Of a stretch of DNA of 64,000 nt, positions 24,255-36,175 are shown one piece after another; the first letter of the stretch is position 1, and the number at the start of each line of letters is the position of its first letter. The position numbers and the translations under genes were made by a program. A model generated the notes under the pieces. It was given only the letters and a program-made list of their open reading frames with translations. It made no database searches and had not been told where the DNA came from. The DNA is taken from assembly GCA_029844215.1 (NCBI GenBank), contig CM056726.1, forward strand, positions 40,231,001-40,295,000, in the 5' to 3' direction. The stretch is from Przewalskia tangutica (Eukaryota; Streptophyta; Magnoliopsida; Solanales; Solanaceae).

Positions 24255-24556
24255 AGGGTAAGAGTATAAATGAGGGGCAAGCCCCAAGACGTTATACCAC
24301 CTTCTCCAGGGTAAGAGTATAAGTGAGGGGTAAACCCCCAAGATGCTATACCACCTGCTTTACCACCTTCTCCAGGGTAAGAGTATAAGTGAGGGGTAAA
24401 CCCCCAAGATGCTATACCACCTGCTTTACCACCTTCTCCAGGGTAAGAGTATAAGTGAGGGGTAAACCCCCAAGATACTATACCACCTGCTTTTCCACCT
24501 TCTCCAGGGTAAGAGTATAAGTGAGGGGTAAACCCCCAAGACGATATACCACCGGT
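24255..24556 (+). repeat. 66-bp tandem array in P2 5' LTR
   Basis: CTTCTCCAGGGTAAGAG recurs at 24301, 24367, 24433 and 24499. Each unit has inverted arms (GGGGTAAACCCCC). M3 is inserted in the equivalent array of the 3' LTR. Confidence 0.92.
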
Positions 24557-25214
24557 GGGACTTGGTGTTCATGTATGCCTATTGGTGTTATATTATATCA
24601 TGGATCGCCAGAATGGCGGGCGGTTCCACGCATGATTGATATTATGGGCGAGACCCATGGTTATATTTTAGAAATGACTTGAGGCATGCGTCCACGACTT
24701 ATGACTGATTATGTGTTGTGTACTATAGGTTGGCTATCATACATGTCTCTGTTTTGTTTAGATCGCTATGATTTCATTCTGATTTTTCACCTTCACATAC
24801 TTGGTACATTCTTCAGATCGACCTCTTCGGCCGCGTTCACGCCGCAGTGTAGGTACGCTGTTTGGTGATCGGCAGTGTAGGACCGCTCGAGTTTTGGATA
24901 GCTCCTTCATTGGAGTTTATCTTTTTGGTATATGTTCTTTCGATGTGCTTTTGTACGATTATGGGTACAGCGGGGCCTTGTCCCGTCATAGTTGATATAA
25001 CTCTGCAGGTCTGTATGCATATGTGGGATTGGACTCATGTACGGTGTAGTGTCTTTTGTTATGTATATTATATGGAAGCCTTGTCGGCTTTGCCCTTGTA
25101 CGTACGTTGGTTTTAAAAAAAAAGAGGTGTTATTTAATTTCCGCAGTTTACTTAGTTGTTAAGGTAGAAGGGTGCCGGGTAGGCACCGCCACGCCCGAGG
25201 TTCGGGCGTGAGAG

Positions 25215-25226
25215 TGGTATCGAAGC
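25215..25226 (+). promoter_or_regulatory. P2 primer-binding site (altered)
   Basis: The bases TGGTATCGAAGC replace the expected TGGTATCAGAGC. The differences are of the CAG-to-CG type seen throughout nearby blocks, so the true site may be intact. Confidence 0.7.
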
Positions 25227-25270
25227 GCGATCGGTCCGGAATGTCTACAGACCGTGTCTAGTAGAGTCTT

Positions 25271-25304
25271 GATTATCGGTGTGTTGCGCGCCACACCCAT
25301 AAAC
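25271..25304 (+). promoter_or_regulatory. P2 leader hairpin with GCGCGC loop (DIS-like)
   Basis: Stem GATTATCGGTGTG, loop TTGCGCGC and stem CACACCCATAAAC, 44 bases after the PBS. The stem has two mismatches. The loop hexamer differs from GTGCAC of the sister elements at two positions, yet it remains self-complementary. A base-calling cause for the two changes cannot be excluded. Confidence 0.55.
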
Positions 25305-25413
25305 AGAGGCTACAGACATTTAGGAGTTGGTTTCTATTCTTCTCACTCTAAGATCGTGCCATAGAAATGTGTTAGTAAGATAATTTCTCTCGACGTAATT
25401 TTGTGTTCTGATT

Positions 25414-25584
25414 ATGCCTCCGAGAGGCAACCGCCCGAAGGGCAAAGGAGTAACGAGAGCTACTAGTCGACTCAGAGAGTTGATAGGGCTTATGCCCGTG
25501 GTATATCGAGATGTTGTTCCACGATGCGAGTTCTTCTCGCGAGTTTTGAGGCCCCAAGCACGGGGCCTCCGGTTTCTCGATTAG
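25414..25584 (+). pseudogene. P2 gag N-terminus
   Basis: ATG at 25414 opens a basic N-terminus (MPPRGNRPKGKGV) like that of related plant gypsy gag proteins. It stops after 56 codons at TAG (25582-25584). The capsid region that should follow is largely missing, because only about 180 bases separate this stop from the nucleocapsid part. Confidence 0.7.
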
Positions 25585-25699
25585 GAAGACTTGGTGTGAA
25601 GGAAGCCATTATGTTATTGTCCAAGATAGCGATACTCTGCCATCACAGGAGGTTATTCGCCAAGCATGCAGTGTGTACGGAGGGTAGGGCCGTAGAGAT

Positions 25700-26176
25700 C
25701 TGCGTAAGAGGGCTAGACCGGTTGGTTATCCCGGTGAGTTTTCGGATGAGCAGCCTCAGCAGCGAGTGAGATATTCGTCCCAGCTTACCCAATACATACC
25801 CCCGCAGCTCACAGGTGGGAGTTTGGACCCCACAAGGTATTTAGGAGCCAGTCCGAGCTCCAGAGGTCGAGGTTCTCAGAGGAGCAGAGGACTTTCTCGG
25901 TCGAGGCCACCTATTCCTCAGTGTATCAGATGTGGTAAGCGTCATTCGGGGAAATGCCGTCATGGCACAGGTGTTTGTTATTATTGTGGCCGTCCGGGCT
26001 ATATACTGAGGGTATGTCCTTTTAGAAGGGGCACCGGTGAGGTGGCTCAGCCTATGAGGCCGATGGTTGGTTACCTTTCCTCCACAAATGTCGTCCCCGA
26101 GCGGGGTGTTGGATCGGCCACCGTGGTAGAGGTCAGGGTGGAGTTTATAGTTCTAGCGGCCCTTCGAACCTCATAG
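25700..26176 (+). pseudogene. P2 gag C-terminus with zinc-knuckle relic
   Basis: The open frame ending at 26176 contains a Ser/Arg/Gly-rich stretch (SSRGRGSQRSRGLSRSR), CIRCGKRHSGKC and CYYCGRPGYILRVCP. The last is a CCHC nucleocapsid knuckle in which His is replaced by Tyr, which would impair zinc binding. It was probably continuous with the N-terminal piece before deletion. Confidence 0.75.
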
Positions 26177-26970
26177 CTGACGTGACTACGGGACAGGATC
26201 AGGAGGCGACATCGCATGGGGGTACATGTATATTTCGATTCTTTTGAATCATACGTGCATTGATAGATTCAGATTTCGCCCTAGCATATATGTTTTCCCT
26301 TTGTTGCTAGCAGTTGTAAGTGATAGTACCCCAGAGGTAGGGATACTTTGATTAGTAAAGTGAAAAGTTAAGAATGTTGACAAGAATGGTAAGTGAACTG
26401 AGACTATAGTTGTGTAGAGTGCACAAGTTGTAGTTGCCCCATAAAAGTGTAAGACCAATAGGGAAGGATGTATAGTAGAAATACTTTGGCTTATGTGACG
26501 AACCTCTAGTGAATGGGAGGATAGGGTGAGAAGTACCTTGAGATAAGAGAAAGATTTATTGCAGACTAAGGATGAGAAGTTAAGTGTGACGATGGGTCGG
26601 GTTATGTACTCATTTCGGGTCAACCGGTAGAATGGAATGGGGTGATGTCAGTTCGTAGTGGTCCCGCTATGTGATAGGGTCTCGAGGATACAAGGCCCAA
26701 GTCTAGTTGATTTTGTACGTGTACTAGATAAGTTTAGAAGTACGAGAAAGAATGACAAGTAAGGAAAGAAATGAACCTCTAAGGATCCCGTGTTTGGGAA
26801 GACTGTAACCTTCGAGTTTTGTGAGAAGGGACCACGGACGGAAGGTCCGTTGTTATGTTTACGTGTGTTATGTGGTGGCCATGTGTGGCACCGTTGGACT
26901 TGTGCAGTTTGATTGATAGGCACAGTAAAGAGATTATGCCGGAGTTTGTATATCTTGGCAACCGACTAAG
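26177..26970 (+). other. P2 internal remainder without recognisable pol
   Basis: Segments resemble the P3 interior, for example ATGGAATGGG..AGTAGTCCCGCTA and ACAAGGCCCAAGTCTAGTTGAT near 26630-26715, against P3 57235-57310. A VPPLDLC-like end block near 26880 also matches P3 60470-60500. RT and integrase motifs are absent, so most of pol has been deleted. Confidence 0.65.
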
Positions 26971-27002
26971 AACATTCGGGGACGAATGTTTCTAAGGAAG
27001 AA
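26971..27002 (+). promoter_or_regulatory. P2 pre-PPT hairpin and polypurine tract
   Basis: AACATTCG, loop GGGA and CGAATGTT (26971-26990) form a perfect 8-bp hairpin. Then comes the purine-rich AAGGAAGAA directly before the LTR start TGTTACACC (27003). The tract primes plus-strand DNA synthesis. The role of the hairpin is unknown. Confidence 0.75.
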
Positions 27003-29283
27003 TGTTACACCGTAAGTCGGGACATGTATAAGAGATATGCGTAAGGAATCAAGACTTGGAAATCGGTGCGAAAGGAAGAATTATTTTTAAACGGAAAATC
27101 TTCCGAACGCCGGAAAGGAAAAATGTTCGTTGTTGAGAATTGGATTCTCAAAATGCATTATTTGAAGAATATGGAACTTATTAACATTATGGAATTTATT
27201 TTTACGGATTTGGTCACGTGGGGCCCACCCGAGGAATTTTACGTTTTGCGGGGCCCACGAGGGTCACAGAATTTTGTGGACGAATGAGAGAGCGACACGT
27301 GGCACTCCCACATGTGGTGTTGGACGAAAATTAGTAAGGGTATTATGGTCATTTGGCCAATGTTAGGATGACCAAGTCTTGCTAATAATAGAGCTTGATA
27401 TTGTTGACTAAGTCCAAGGGACACTTGGCTTGATCTCTTCCCTCCAATTTTAACAAGTGTTATTATCTAAGCCATCCAATGTGTTATATATTCACTACAC
27501 TAGTGCAAGACTAGTCTTAAACACTTAGAAAAATTTCACACCACTTTGTTCTTCAAGTGTGCTCTCGGGTTCAAGGTCAAATCCACACAAATATTTTGTA
27601 ATTTTGTTCCTTTGTCCACAAGACTTTAAACCAAGGTTCCTAAGAGGGTTGTAAGGTTATCTCAATAGAAAGATTTCGGAAAAACGACATTTTCGTATTA
27701 GTCGCAAGGCGGAAACTTAAGGAGTTCTTCAACTTTGAAGTTGGAACTTGAAGATGGGTTCTTCATATGCTTCTAAGGAGTGCTTGGAGCGGGTTGGAAC
27801 ATAAGGAAAGGAGCGAAGAATTGCTAAGGCGCGACTTTGAATCTTGGAAATTTTAAGGGCTTATAAAGGTATAATCTTGTCGTTTTAGTAATTAAGGTTA
27901 CTTATCATTGTAGTTATGGATATTAGCAAGCATGAGTTATATATTATGTAGTTGGATAAGTATATTGGCTATTGGAACCCTAATCCGAAAACTAGCATGT
28001 TTAGCCTTAAGATTACATTTCAAGTCGATTATTAGTTAAAGTCGTCGCATGTTGTATAAAGAAGGAAGTTGTTGAAGTTGTTTAGACTATATAACATGTT
28101 AGACCTTAGAACTTGGAAAAGGATTGGAAAAGACTTTGAATTGTTGCTTATGTTGTTGGCCGAGAATGGCTAGAATATGGAATTACTTGGTATTAATTGT
28201 GGGGCGGAATTTTACACGTATTGTAAGGCGTGTAATTCCCTTTGTTTGGTTGTTGTTTGGAGCCTTAAATGTGGCGTGTTGGTTATTGTATTCGGCCTTG
28301 AAAAAGGTGGCAAAGTGAGTAGAAACAAAGGAAGTGCTGCCCGATTTTCCGTAGAATTAGAGACCATATACTTAGTATTATTCTACGTTAGAGACTAGAA
28401 GTTGATAGTCTTGTTGTGACCATTATAGGTTGAAAATTCTCTGACGGCGTATTCGACAGCTTGTGGATTTAGCCGAAAAGGTATGTGAACTATCTCCTCT
28501 TCTAGCATGATTCCTTAAGATAAAGAAAGTAAGTTCTACTCCTTAAATGATCCATTCCTTGGATGTATTTGGATTGCCAAAAATAGAATTTGTTCTATGT
28601 ACTTCCTTGATTGTACTTTGATGTTTAAATTGTAAGTTGTATAATCCATTTCCTTAGTGAAGTTTGAATTCTTAAAAGTGAAAGTATTTTACTTAAAGTA
28701 CATAGAGTCTTAAAAAGGAAGTGGTTTCCAAATCTTTTGGCTAGTGCCTTAATTCCAAAACCTAAAGGTCATTATAATGACTTTAGGGGAGTCAAATGAG
28801 TGATTTACTTACTTGTTTTAAAAGAGGAGAAGTGACATGATTTAAGAGAAGTAACTTGTTTTAGAGGTGTGAGTTACTTGAGGTTTAAAAAGTAGAAGAA
28901 ACTTGTTTTCTAAATATTTAGAGACTTGTAGTATTTTGAAAGTTGAGAACTTGATTTGTAAGTATGTGATACTTGGTTTTAATAGTATAAGTCTCTTGGT
29001 TATAAAAGGAATGGATATGTCTAAAACCATAAAGGGTTATAACGGCTTTATGAGAAGTTGGTTATAACGGCTTTATGGAAGGTTAAGAAAGTTGTCTATT
29101 TTGATTAATGGGCATAAGTTGCCTAGATTGTGAAAATTTGAAGTTACTTGATTTCAAGCTTTGAAATGAGTTTTCTAAAAGTGTAGTAACTTACTTTGAA
29201 AAATAGACATGCCTTGATACTACGGGTGATAGTATCTTGGGGTTTTACATAAAAATGAGTCTTTTGAAAAGAATGTACGTACG

Positions 29284-29750
29284 AAGTACTTTGGCTTGTT
29301 AAATGAGAATTATTCTATTTGTGCCCTGATAAGTACTTTGGCTTGTTAAATGAGAATTATTCTATTTGTGCCCTGATAAGTACTTTGGCTTGTTAAATGA
29401 AAAATTATTCTATTTGTGCCCTGATAAGTACTTTGGCTTGTTAAATAAGAATTATTCTATTTGTGCCCTGATAAGTACTTTGGCTTGTTAAATGAGAATT
29501 ATTCTATTTGTGCCCTGATAAGTACTTTGGCTTGTTAAATGAGAATTATTCTATTTGTGCCCTGATAAGTACTTTGGCTTGTTAAATGAGAATTATTCTA
29601 TTTGTGCCCTGATAAGTACTTTGACTTGTTAAATGAGAATTATTCTATTTGTGCCCTGATAAGTACTTTGGCTTGTTAAATGAGAATTATTCTATGTGTG
29701 CCTTGATAAGTACTTTGGCTTGGTTAATTGAGAATTAGCCTATGTGTGCT
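29284..29750 (+). repeat. 47-bp tandem array in P2 3' LTR (about 10 units)
   Basis: It has the same unit as at 23527-24010, with starts at 29284, 29331, 29378 and so on to about 29708. One unit has an extra A. The array is one unit shorter than in the 5' LTR. Confidence 0.93.
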
Positions 29751-30107
29751 GGTGATAGACTTTGAGTGCAAGTATTATGTTTTATTATGTTGCCGCGACT
29801 CTCGGTTGGAGGGCCGACTGTCTTGTTGTAAGTTACTTGGACGTACCGACAGTGATGTGGGATCCCACGGGTATGCTTCCGTTATTTGTAGTACTTGGGT
29901 TAAATTCCCGGATTTTTATAAAAGACATGGTAGTGCTTATGTTTTGTGTAATGGTCGGTTGAGATAGGGTAAGAGTATAAATGAGGGGCAAGCCCCAAGA
30001 CGTTATACCACCTTCTCCAGGGTAAGAGTATAAGTGAGGGGTAAACCCCCAAGATCTTTATACCACCGCTTTACCACCTTCTCGGTAAGAGTATAAGTGA
30101 GGGTAAA

Positions 30108-33100
30108 TCACGACCCGTCTGGGGCCGTGGATCGTGCCTTACCCAGGCACCCAAGTAGTCATACATCAGAGTAATCAGCGGAATATAAAACAATACATGA
30201 TACAATGTAAAGAAGACACATGTTTATCTGAAGTAAAGTTTGCCTTTCGACATATATATAAATCAATTTAAAACCGAACAGTTACATCCTTATTACAACT
30301 CGCCTGGCAAGATTACTGGACCTCTAAGAAATGATACGACAACAATGGCGGGACAGGGCCCGCCATACCCCTGAATGTAAATACCTACAACGACATGGGA
30401 CAATACATCGATAAGCCTCGGAGAAAGCGGAGCTTTCCCAACGCCGACGTGACCCTAAGCACGAGGATCAATGATGGTGTACCTTTACTGCGGCATGAAC
30501 GCGGCCCGAGAGGTCGATCTAACAGTGCAGTATGTGGCGAAAATAAATCGTAAATGAAATCATAGTAGTCTATATAAAGCGGGAGACATGTATGATAACA
30601 AACTACGATTCCTGATAAATAGCGATCGTGTCAAGTCGAGGACTCACGCCTCAAAGTCATCACTCAAATATAACTATGGGTCTTACGCCCACCACATCAT
30701 TCATGCGTGGAATACCTTCCTCACCTTTGGCGATCCTATGATATAAACGCATCAAGGAATACATGAACACCGGGTCCCACGTGTCCTAATAAAACCGTCT
30801 GGGGTAAATGCGAAGGCATAGCCGACTACTAAAACCCACGGTACAACAAGGTCATAAAGCGTATCATGAGATCTGTCTAGGCCGTCACATGATCAAAGCG
30901 GCCACTCGCGCGATATCTAATGTCGCGTCTAGCCACGGAACTTCCCGACTCCGCATAGGCCAATCTCATAGGCGCGTGAGGTATAACCCGCGTCGGTAGC
31001 TCCCATCCGGCGTCGCTGGACTCGCGATCGCGTGGCCACATAGACCGCATGCCCATAAAGGATGCATACTAACCCGGAACTTCCGTAGCTCCGCATGGAT
31101 CACCTGGACCCGCATGAGGTATTCTCGAATCATAGGTCACTAGACGCTGAGTCTACCCGCGTCGGAGGCGACTTAACCTCCGGAAACAAGTCAAGGTGAG
31201 TGGTATAATACCAATATATCGGCTGATAGTGAAACAATTTAAGCGCAATCGAGGGGAAACCCCCTTTTCACAAACATCACAAGATACTAACACACGTAGC
31301 ATCCTAGCATGTTTACTTAACAAATCAACAAGAAAGTATTACAAGGCTATCACAACCCAACACAATCAAGTTATACACACAAGGCACTTTCTACTATATG
31401 ATTAACAAGATCGGGTTTTTATCCCCAAAGTACTTCATACATTAACTCTTTTAAAAGATACGTTACTTTCACAAAAGTCACACAATACCCGTAGTATATG
31501 AAAATAGAGTGATTATCTTTTTAAGTAAACCGAAATACTTACCTTTGTAAAATCAAGTAACAACATTTATTTTCCAAACGTCCAAGTTTGCCTAATTTCA
31601 AATGTTCAAGTTTCTTATTAAAAAGGTTTCGTAGTTCATAGTCTTATTCATTTAAGAATATAATTCTCTTCTAAACAATCTGAGAAACATAAACCTTATA
31701 TGTGAGTAGGATATTCTTGTTTATAAAAATCTTATTACAGCAGCCATGATCTAGGAAATATCAGTTTGTCTCATCTTAGCTTCTATGCAGATGGAAGTTT
31801 CTACTGGTTTTATTAATACTTCATTAATCAAAACATTTCCCTTTATTAACGCTGTAGTGGTTTGTCGATACCCATTCTGATTTCCGAAATCAGTAAAACA
31901 TTATCCCTTTTAAAAATCAAGTACTCATTACTCACGAATGAGGTTTCACACAAAATTCATTTATTTAAGTTAAGTCTCTTATCTTACAAAATCAAGTCTC
32001 TTAACTTCTAAAATAAATAAATCATTCGTTTTATCTTTCTTAAGCCGTTATACCTAACTTCCCATAAAGCTAGTATAACTCTTAAGCTTTTAAAACCAAG
32101 TATTACTCTTCTTTTAAAAACAGTTCTTAATTCGCTTGAACTACTTCAAGATTATTATTATTATTCGGGCTTAAGTCAAAAGACATTGCCGTATAACTAC
32201 GTTCAATTAACACACGTACGTCTACCGTACTACATAGTTACACACATATCATGCTGGAAGAGATAGGAAGAGGTTCACATACCTCGCGACAATTATCGAC
32301 TATAAGCAAATCGCTCCACGGCTATAACCCGGCTAGCCTGGTCCACCTTCTCAAGTAGCACATGCTACTCGCAGAACATTCAACCTATACAGGTTATACA
32401 AGTCTATCAAAGTCTAGACTACTCGGTAGAATAAATCTAGATGCAAGATCCTACGGAAATTGGGCAGTCCCACTGCACAACACAAGTCTACTGTCTGATA
32501 CCCTACGTAATTCTGATTCGGTTCTCTTCTTTAAATTCGGGCTTAAGTCCGAGGACATTGCCACAAAGCTATGTTCGGTTCTTATATATAGTATACTTCA
32601 ACTATATATTCCTCAACATGTAATCTCCAATTACAATAGGGGACAAGATAATTACCTCGATAAGCCCATAATTATCCAAGTAGAGATGTCGATCTGGCAA
32701 CGTTTAGCTCCAACTCGTGCGCTCAACCCGCTCCAAACCACCCTTAGAAGTTCTAACCAACTTCTACATAACACTCCAACTAACTATGGAGATTTTTCCC
32801 TAGGGTTTCGGTTTGTGATTGTGGGAAGTATAATAGTATTTTAGGCATTTTCGATAGGTATAACCTTAGAATACAACAAGGTATCTGGCTAAGGTAATTT
32901 GGGTATAGTAACAATACTTTTGAGAGTATTTCTACCAAGAGGGGATATTTATACGAGACAACACCACAAGGGGGTGTATACCCTCGGCCTACCCACTGGG
33001 GGTACTCTCGGCAGGGAGCTCTCGGCCACAAGGCCTCACAAAGGGGGGGAAAGGGGGTGTTGGACGAAACACCATACAAGGGGAGGGAGGAATTTTAGAC

Positions 33101-33568
33101 TTAGGAAAATATAGGAATGGATGAAGAAGTCTTCCAAGGGGGGGGGGGGGGGGGTATTTATAGGTCTAGCAAAGGCCAACCAATGGCCAAGATCTTGCCA
33201 AGTGCAAGGCAAGTGTAGGGCCAAGATCTTGCCAAGTGCACCTTATCCATCTACCACATAAATATCCTACCTACTACTTGACAAAAGCCAACCCATTTCG
33301 TCCACCCCTTTACCGCCCAACGTGCTCCAATGAGAGGGTGACAAGTGTCTCCCTCTCGTTGGTCCAAAATGTTTCGACTCTCCAAAAAATCCGCAAAAAT
33401 AAAAAATCACATCGCCGGAATTTTCCCTACTAAAGTTGTGGAAACTTTTCGTCTAAAAACGACTCTAACCGGGTGTTGTGCACAAAATAATTCGGCCAAG
33501 CCTAATCTCAAGTTCAAATTTTCTACGTACGTCCTTACGTACATACTCTGGAAATACGGGGTATAACA
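30108..33568 (-). repeat. M3 3' LTR
   Basis: It starts TCACGACCCG on the plus strand, with the expected TG missing, and ends GGGGTATAACA. It contains a TATA box (33155-33164) beside a long G-run (about 33138-33154). It also contains the degenerate GAGGTAT..CGCGT repeat zone (about 30950-31160). The stretch 31195-32400 matches 37257-38465 almost base for base. Confidence 0.92.
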
Positions 33569-33603
33569 TTCTCCCCTCCTTAGAAACATTCGTCCCGAAT
33601 GTT
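33569..33603 (-). promoter_or_regulatory. M3 polypurine tract and pre-PPT hairpin
   Basis: In element sense AACATTCG, loop GGA and CGAATGTT (33585-33603) precede AAGGAGGGGAGAA, which abuts the LTR. The order matches P2, P3 and M2. Confidence 0.78.
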
Positions 33604-35300
33604 CCTTCTAAGTCTCAAAACAAGCGTGCAAGATAGTCTTCACTACTATACTTACGAGAACAATCACGCCCTGAATGGCCACGAAACAATCACGCAAAAT
33701 ACTTACATCCAAGCCGAGGAAACACCTCTAGCATCGTAAGCTCCTACCGAGGTCTAAAGTATACTCCGCACCCTTTCTTTACAACGAAATGATCACATCT
33801 ATGCTCGCCATACATGCTCGCTTCTTCCGATACCACTTTTGTCACTTTGCCGCGAGGTTCTAGTGTCACTCGCGACCAACAAATGGTGCCGGCCGCATCG
33901 ATCCCCGAGGTCATCATACACTTCTTGTACACTCGAACTCTTTCATAACCTACCACATTTCGAAATCGCTTGGTTCCCAAAACTCGGGTTACTATCTCTA
34001 ACGTGGTCAACATTAATGGGAACACTACGGATGGATCTCCGATACTTTCGAACATAACAATCTGAAGACCGGACGTCTTGCCTCTAAGTCGGACGGCAAA
34101 TGCTAACATATAGGCAACTGGCCTACTCTTCACATGAACTCAAAAGGCCCAAAGTAACTCGGGCTAAGTTCCTCTGTTTTCCAAAATTCGTCACACCTAA
34201 CCGGGTTGTACCTTGAAGACCGATCGTCAACGAACTCTAGCGTCGTCGTCGATAATCCGCACGATTTCTTTGAGCTGCCAAAAACCTCCTCTAGATAAGC
34301 TTCACCCTATCCACAGTCTGTTGGAACAAGCCTGAACCAACTATCTGAACCTTGCCAACATCAAACCAACGACCGGGACCTTACACTTCCGCCTCTGAAG
34401 GCTTCATAAGGCGACATCCGAACACCGAAATGGTAGCTAAAAAACACTCCTTGACAGAGACAACAATCCTTGCAACTACCCACGAAAATCAAACATCGCC
34501 CGAGGCGAATGCGGTCTGAGACTTACGAGTTCTTAACCTTGCAGTAAAACTTCGGAAAAAAAAACAGCACAGGCTCCACTGCGTCATAAGGTGAAGGTAG
34601 GCACCGTGCGACCTTACAACCTTTACGATATAATCAACACTTTGGGTACACGCGATTGCTGAAGACAAGACGGTGACCTCCTAGCCCGACCTCGGGTCGA
34701 ACGCATCCACGAACTTGTACTGGTTAACTAAACTTGGGCCTAACACCCTCGTGACCTACCACTGGCGGGACCACCACAATGGCCCACCATAAAGCAGTCG
34801 CGGGTTGACCCCGTAGCACGGCCTCAACCCGACCCACTCGCGTCTGACAACACTTGCTCCCCGATCCGGAACAATCTCACTAATCCATGTTACGAAAACC
34901 TAGCGGTCTTCTTAGCTCAACTACCCTCTTACCTTCCACACTACTCAGGGACTTATCCCACAAACATAGCTCACGTGCACCATGCACTCCGATAAGGGTT
35001 AAACACAAATGTAATCTTTTACTCAAGATTGCCTTGCCTCTAAGGTCTCCACGTATAAAGCTCTAAGGCTTACACTTTCTCTATCCCCCAATCTTACTCG
35101 GTTAACTAACCACGATTTCTAATCACAACTAACACACTGCTATCAGAACATAGCACTTAAGATATACTCATCTTATCACCCAATACTAATCTCTAGAGGG
35201 TTAAGGATACACCTGTATCTACTGCTTCACTCCCCTTAGTCGTTCTAAACAAACCTGCCCCGTAGGGCGCATAGCTAAGGAAGATGACGAACTACCCACC
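33604..35300 (-). other. M3 internal region, function not recognised
   Basis: About 1.7 kb lies between gag remains and the PPT. A 129-codon minus ORF (33744-34133) starts MKSRPVAYMLAF and contains ALRLRGK-like basic stretches, but no domain I know. There is no RT or integrase motif. It may be decayed pol or acquired filler sequence. I assign no function. Confidence 0.45.
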
Positions 35301-35976
35301 GATCCTGAAGGCTAAGTCCTCTTACTAGGACACTCTTTCGACATCAGACCCTGACGGTCATAGGTATAACATGTACCAACTAAAAGACGACATTCCCCGG
35401 GATGACGCCTGTCACACTATGAACCGGAAGCCCTGGAGTTCTGACCAACTCCTGCATACCCCGAACGTCCTGAAATCCGTGGAAGACCACTCTGCACTGG
35501 CGGAGGTGCATATCCAATCTGCTGGTGAGGCGACTCGCCTCAAAAGTTGCCAAAGGACCTTCGCTCTGGCCTCCTTCTGTCGCCCTGGTTAACCCGTCGA
35601 TCTACGTTTCTCGGCTGCGCATAAGCGCATACGTGCCATGCTCAAGCCTAATCAAGAATTACTCTTACACAACCTCTCTTAGGTAGTCATCAAGACTCGC
35701 GGTACATCGGTATACTCTCACGGTAGCCAAATCCATAGCTAATGTGGTCGCGCCTTGCGATCTAAATTCACTGTTCGGCCGTGGGCGAAGGTTCAAATAT
35801 CATGGCGCGATGGAACCGCCGCGTGCTAAACTCTGCGGGGCTAGTGGCGTCGCAGAACTCCCCAAATGAAGCACCTAACTCGGTGATGATTGGGCACTGT
35901 GCCCTCGTAACCTCTCAACTCTACTCGCGGCTCCGCCGGCGCGCGCCTCGCAGGCGGGTTGCCTGCGGCGGAGCAT
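35300..35976 (-). pseudogene. M3 gag relic
   Basis: A probable start codon (35974-35976) opens a basic N-terminus (MLRRRQPACEARA). Further on, about 35350-35600 reads as the Gly/Gln/Ser-rich tail (PERRSFGNF, GYAPPPVQSG) followed by CYTYDRQGLMSKEC, a damaged CCHC knuckle. The capsid part between them is mostly missing. Confidence 0.6.
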
Positions 35977-36083
35977 AACGTTAAGGAAAGAAATACGTTA
36001 GAGGTCCAACTTAAAACACGGCTCTAAGGCACGATCTCGAGTGAGAAGAATAGAAACCAATCCTAAATATCCTATAGCCTCAC

Positions 36084-36117
36084 GATTATTGGTGTGGTGC
36101 ACAACACACCGATAATC
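36084..36117 (-). promoter_or_regulatory. M3 leader hairpin with GTGCAC loop (DIS-like)
   Basis: It has the same structure as in M1: stem GATTATCGGTGTG, loop TTGTGCAC, stem CACACCAATAATC. It lies 43 bases from the PBS. Only one stem mismatch is present. Confidence 0.6.
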
Positions 36118-36160
36118 AAGACTCTGGATCTGATGCGTAGACACTTTCCGAGGATTAATC

Positions 36161-36171
36161 GCTCGATACCA
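36161..36171 (-). promoter_or_regulatory. M3 primer-binding site (altered)
   Basis: The minus strand reads TGGTATCGAGC, one base shorter than TGGTATCAGAGC. CAG has become CG. The neighbouring CTG is altered in the same way, so this may be a sequencing error. Confidence 0.75.
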
Positions 36172-36175
36172 CTTT

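Larger units (their letters stand above)
17680..25211 (+). repeat. P2 5' LTR, interrupted by solo LTR S1
   Basis: It starts TGTTACACCCCGTAAGTCC and ends GTTCGGGCGTGA, with the usual final CA lost. It contains CACGTG (17977-17982), a GAATTTTACACA..CGTGTAA hairpin (18900-18930), a CCTT-GAAA-AAGG hairpin (about 18980), a 47-bp array and a 66-bp array. S1 splits it at 19073-22614. Confidence 0.9.

Noticed and set aside
26249..26623. 124-codon minus ORF in P2 interior
   Set aside because: It is antisense to sequence that aligns with the P3 interior, and has no domain.
32362..32844. 160-codon plus-strand ORF
   Set aside because: It lies wholly inside the M3 3' LTR in antisense. The near-identical 5' LTR (38427 onward) does not keep the frame, and no domain is recognisable.
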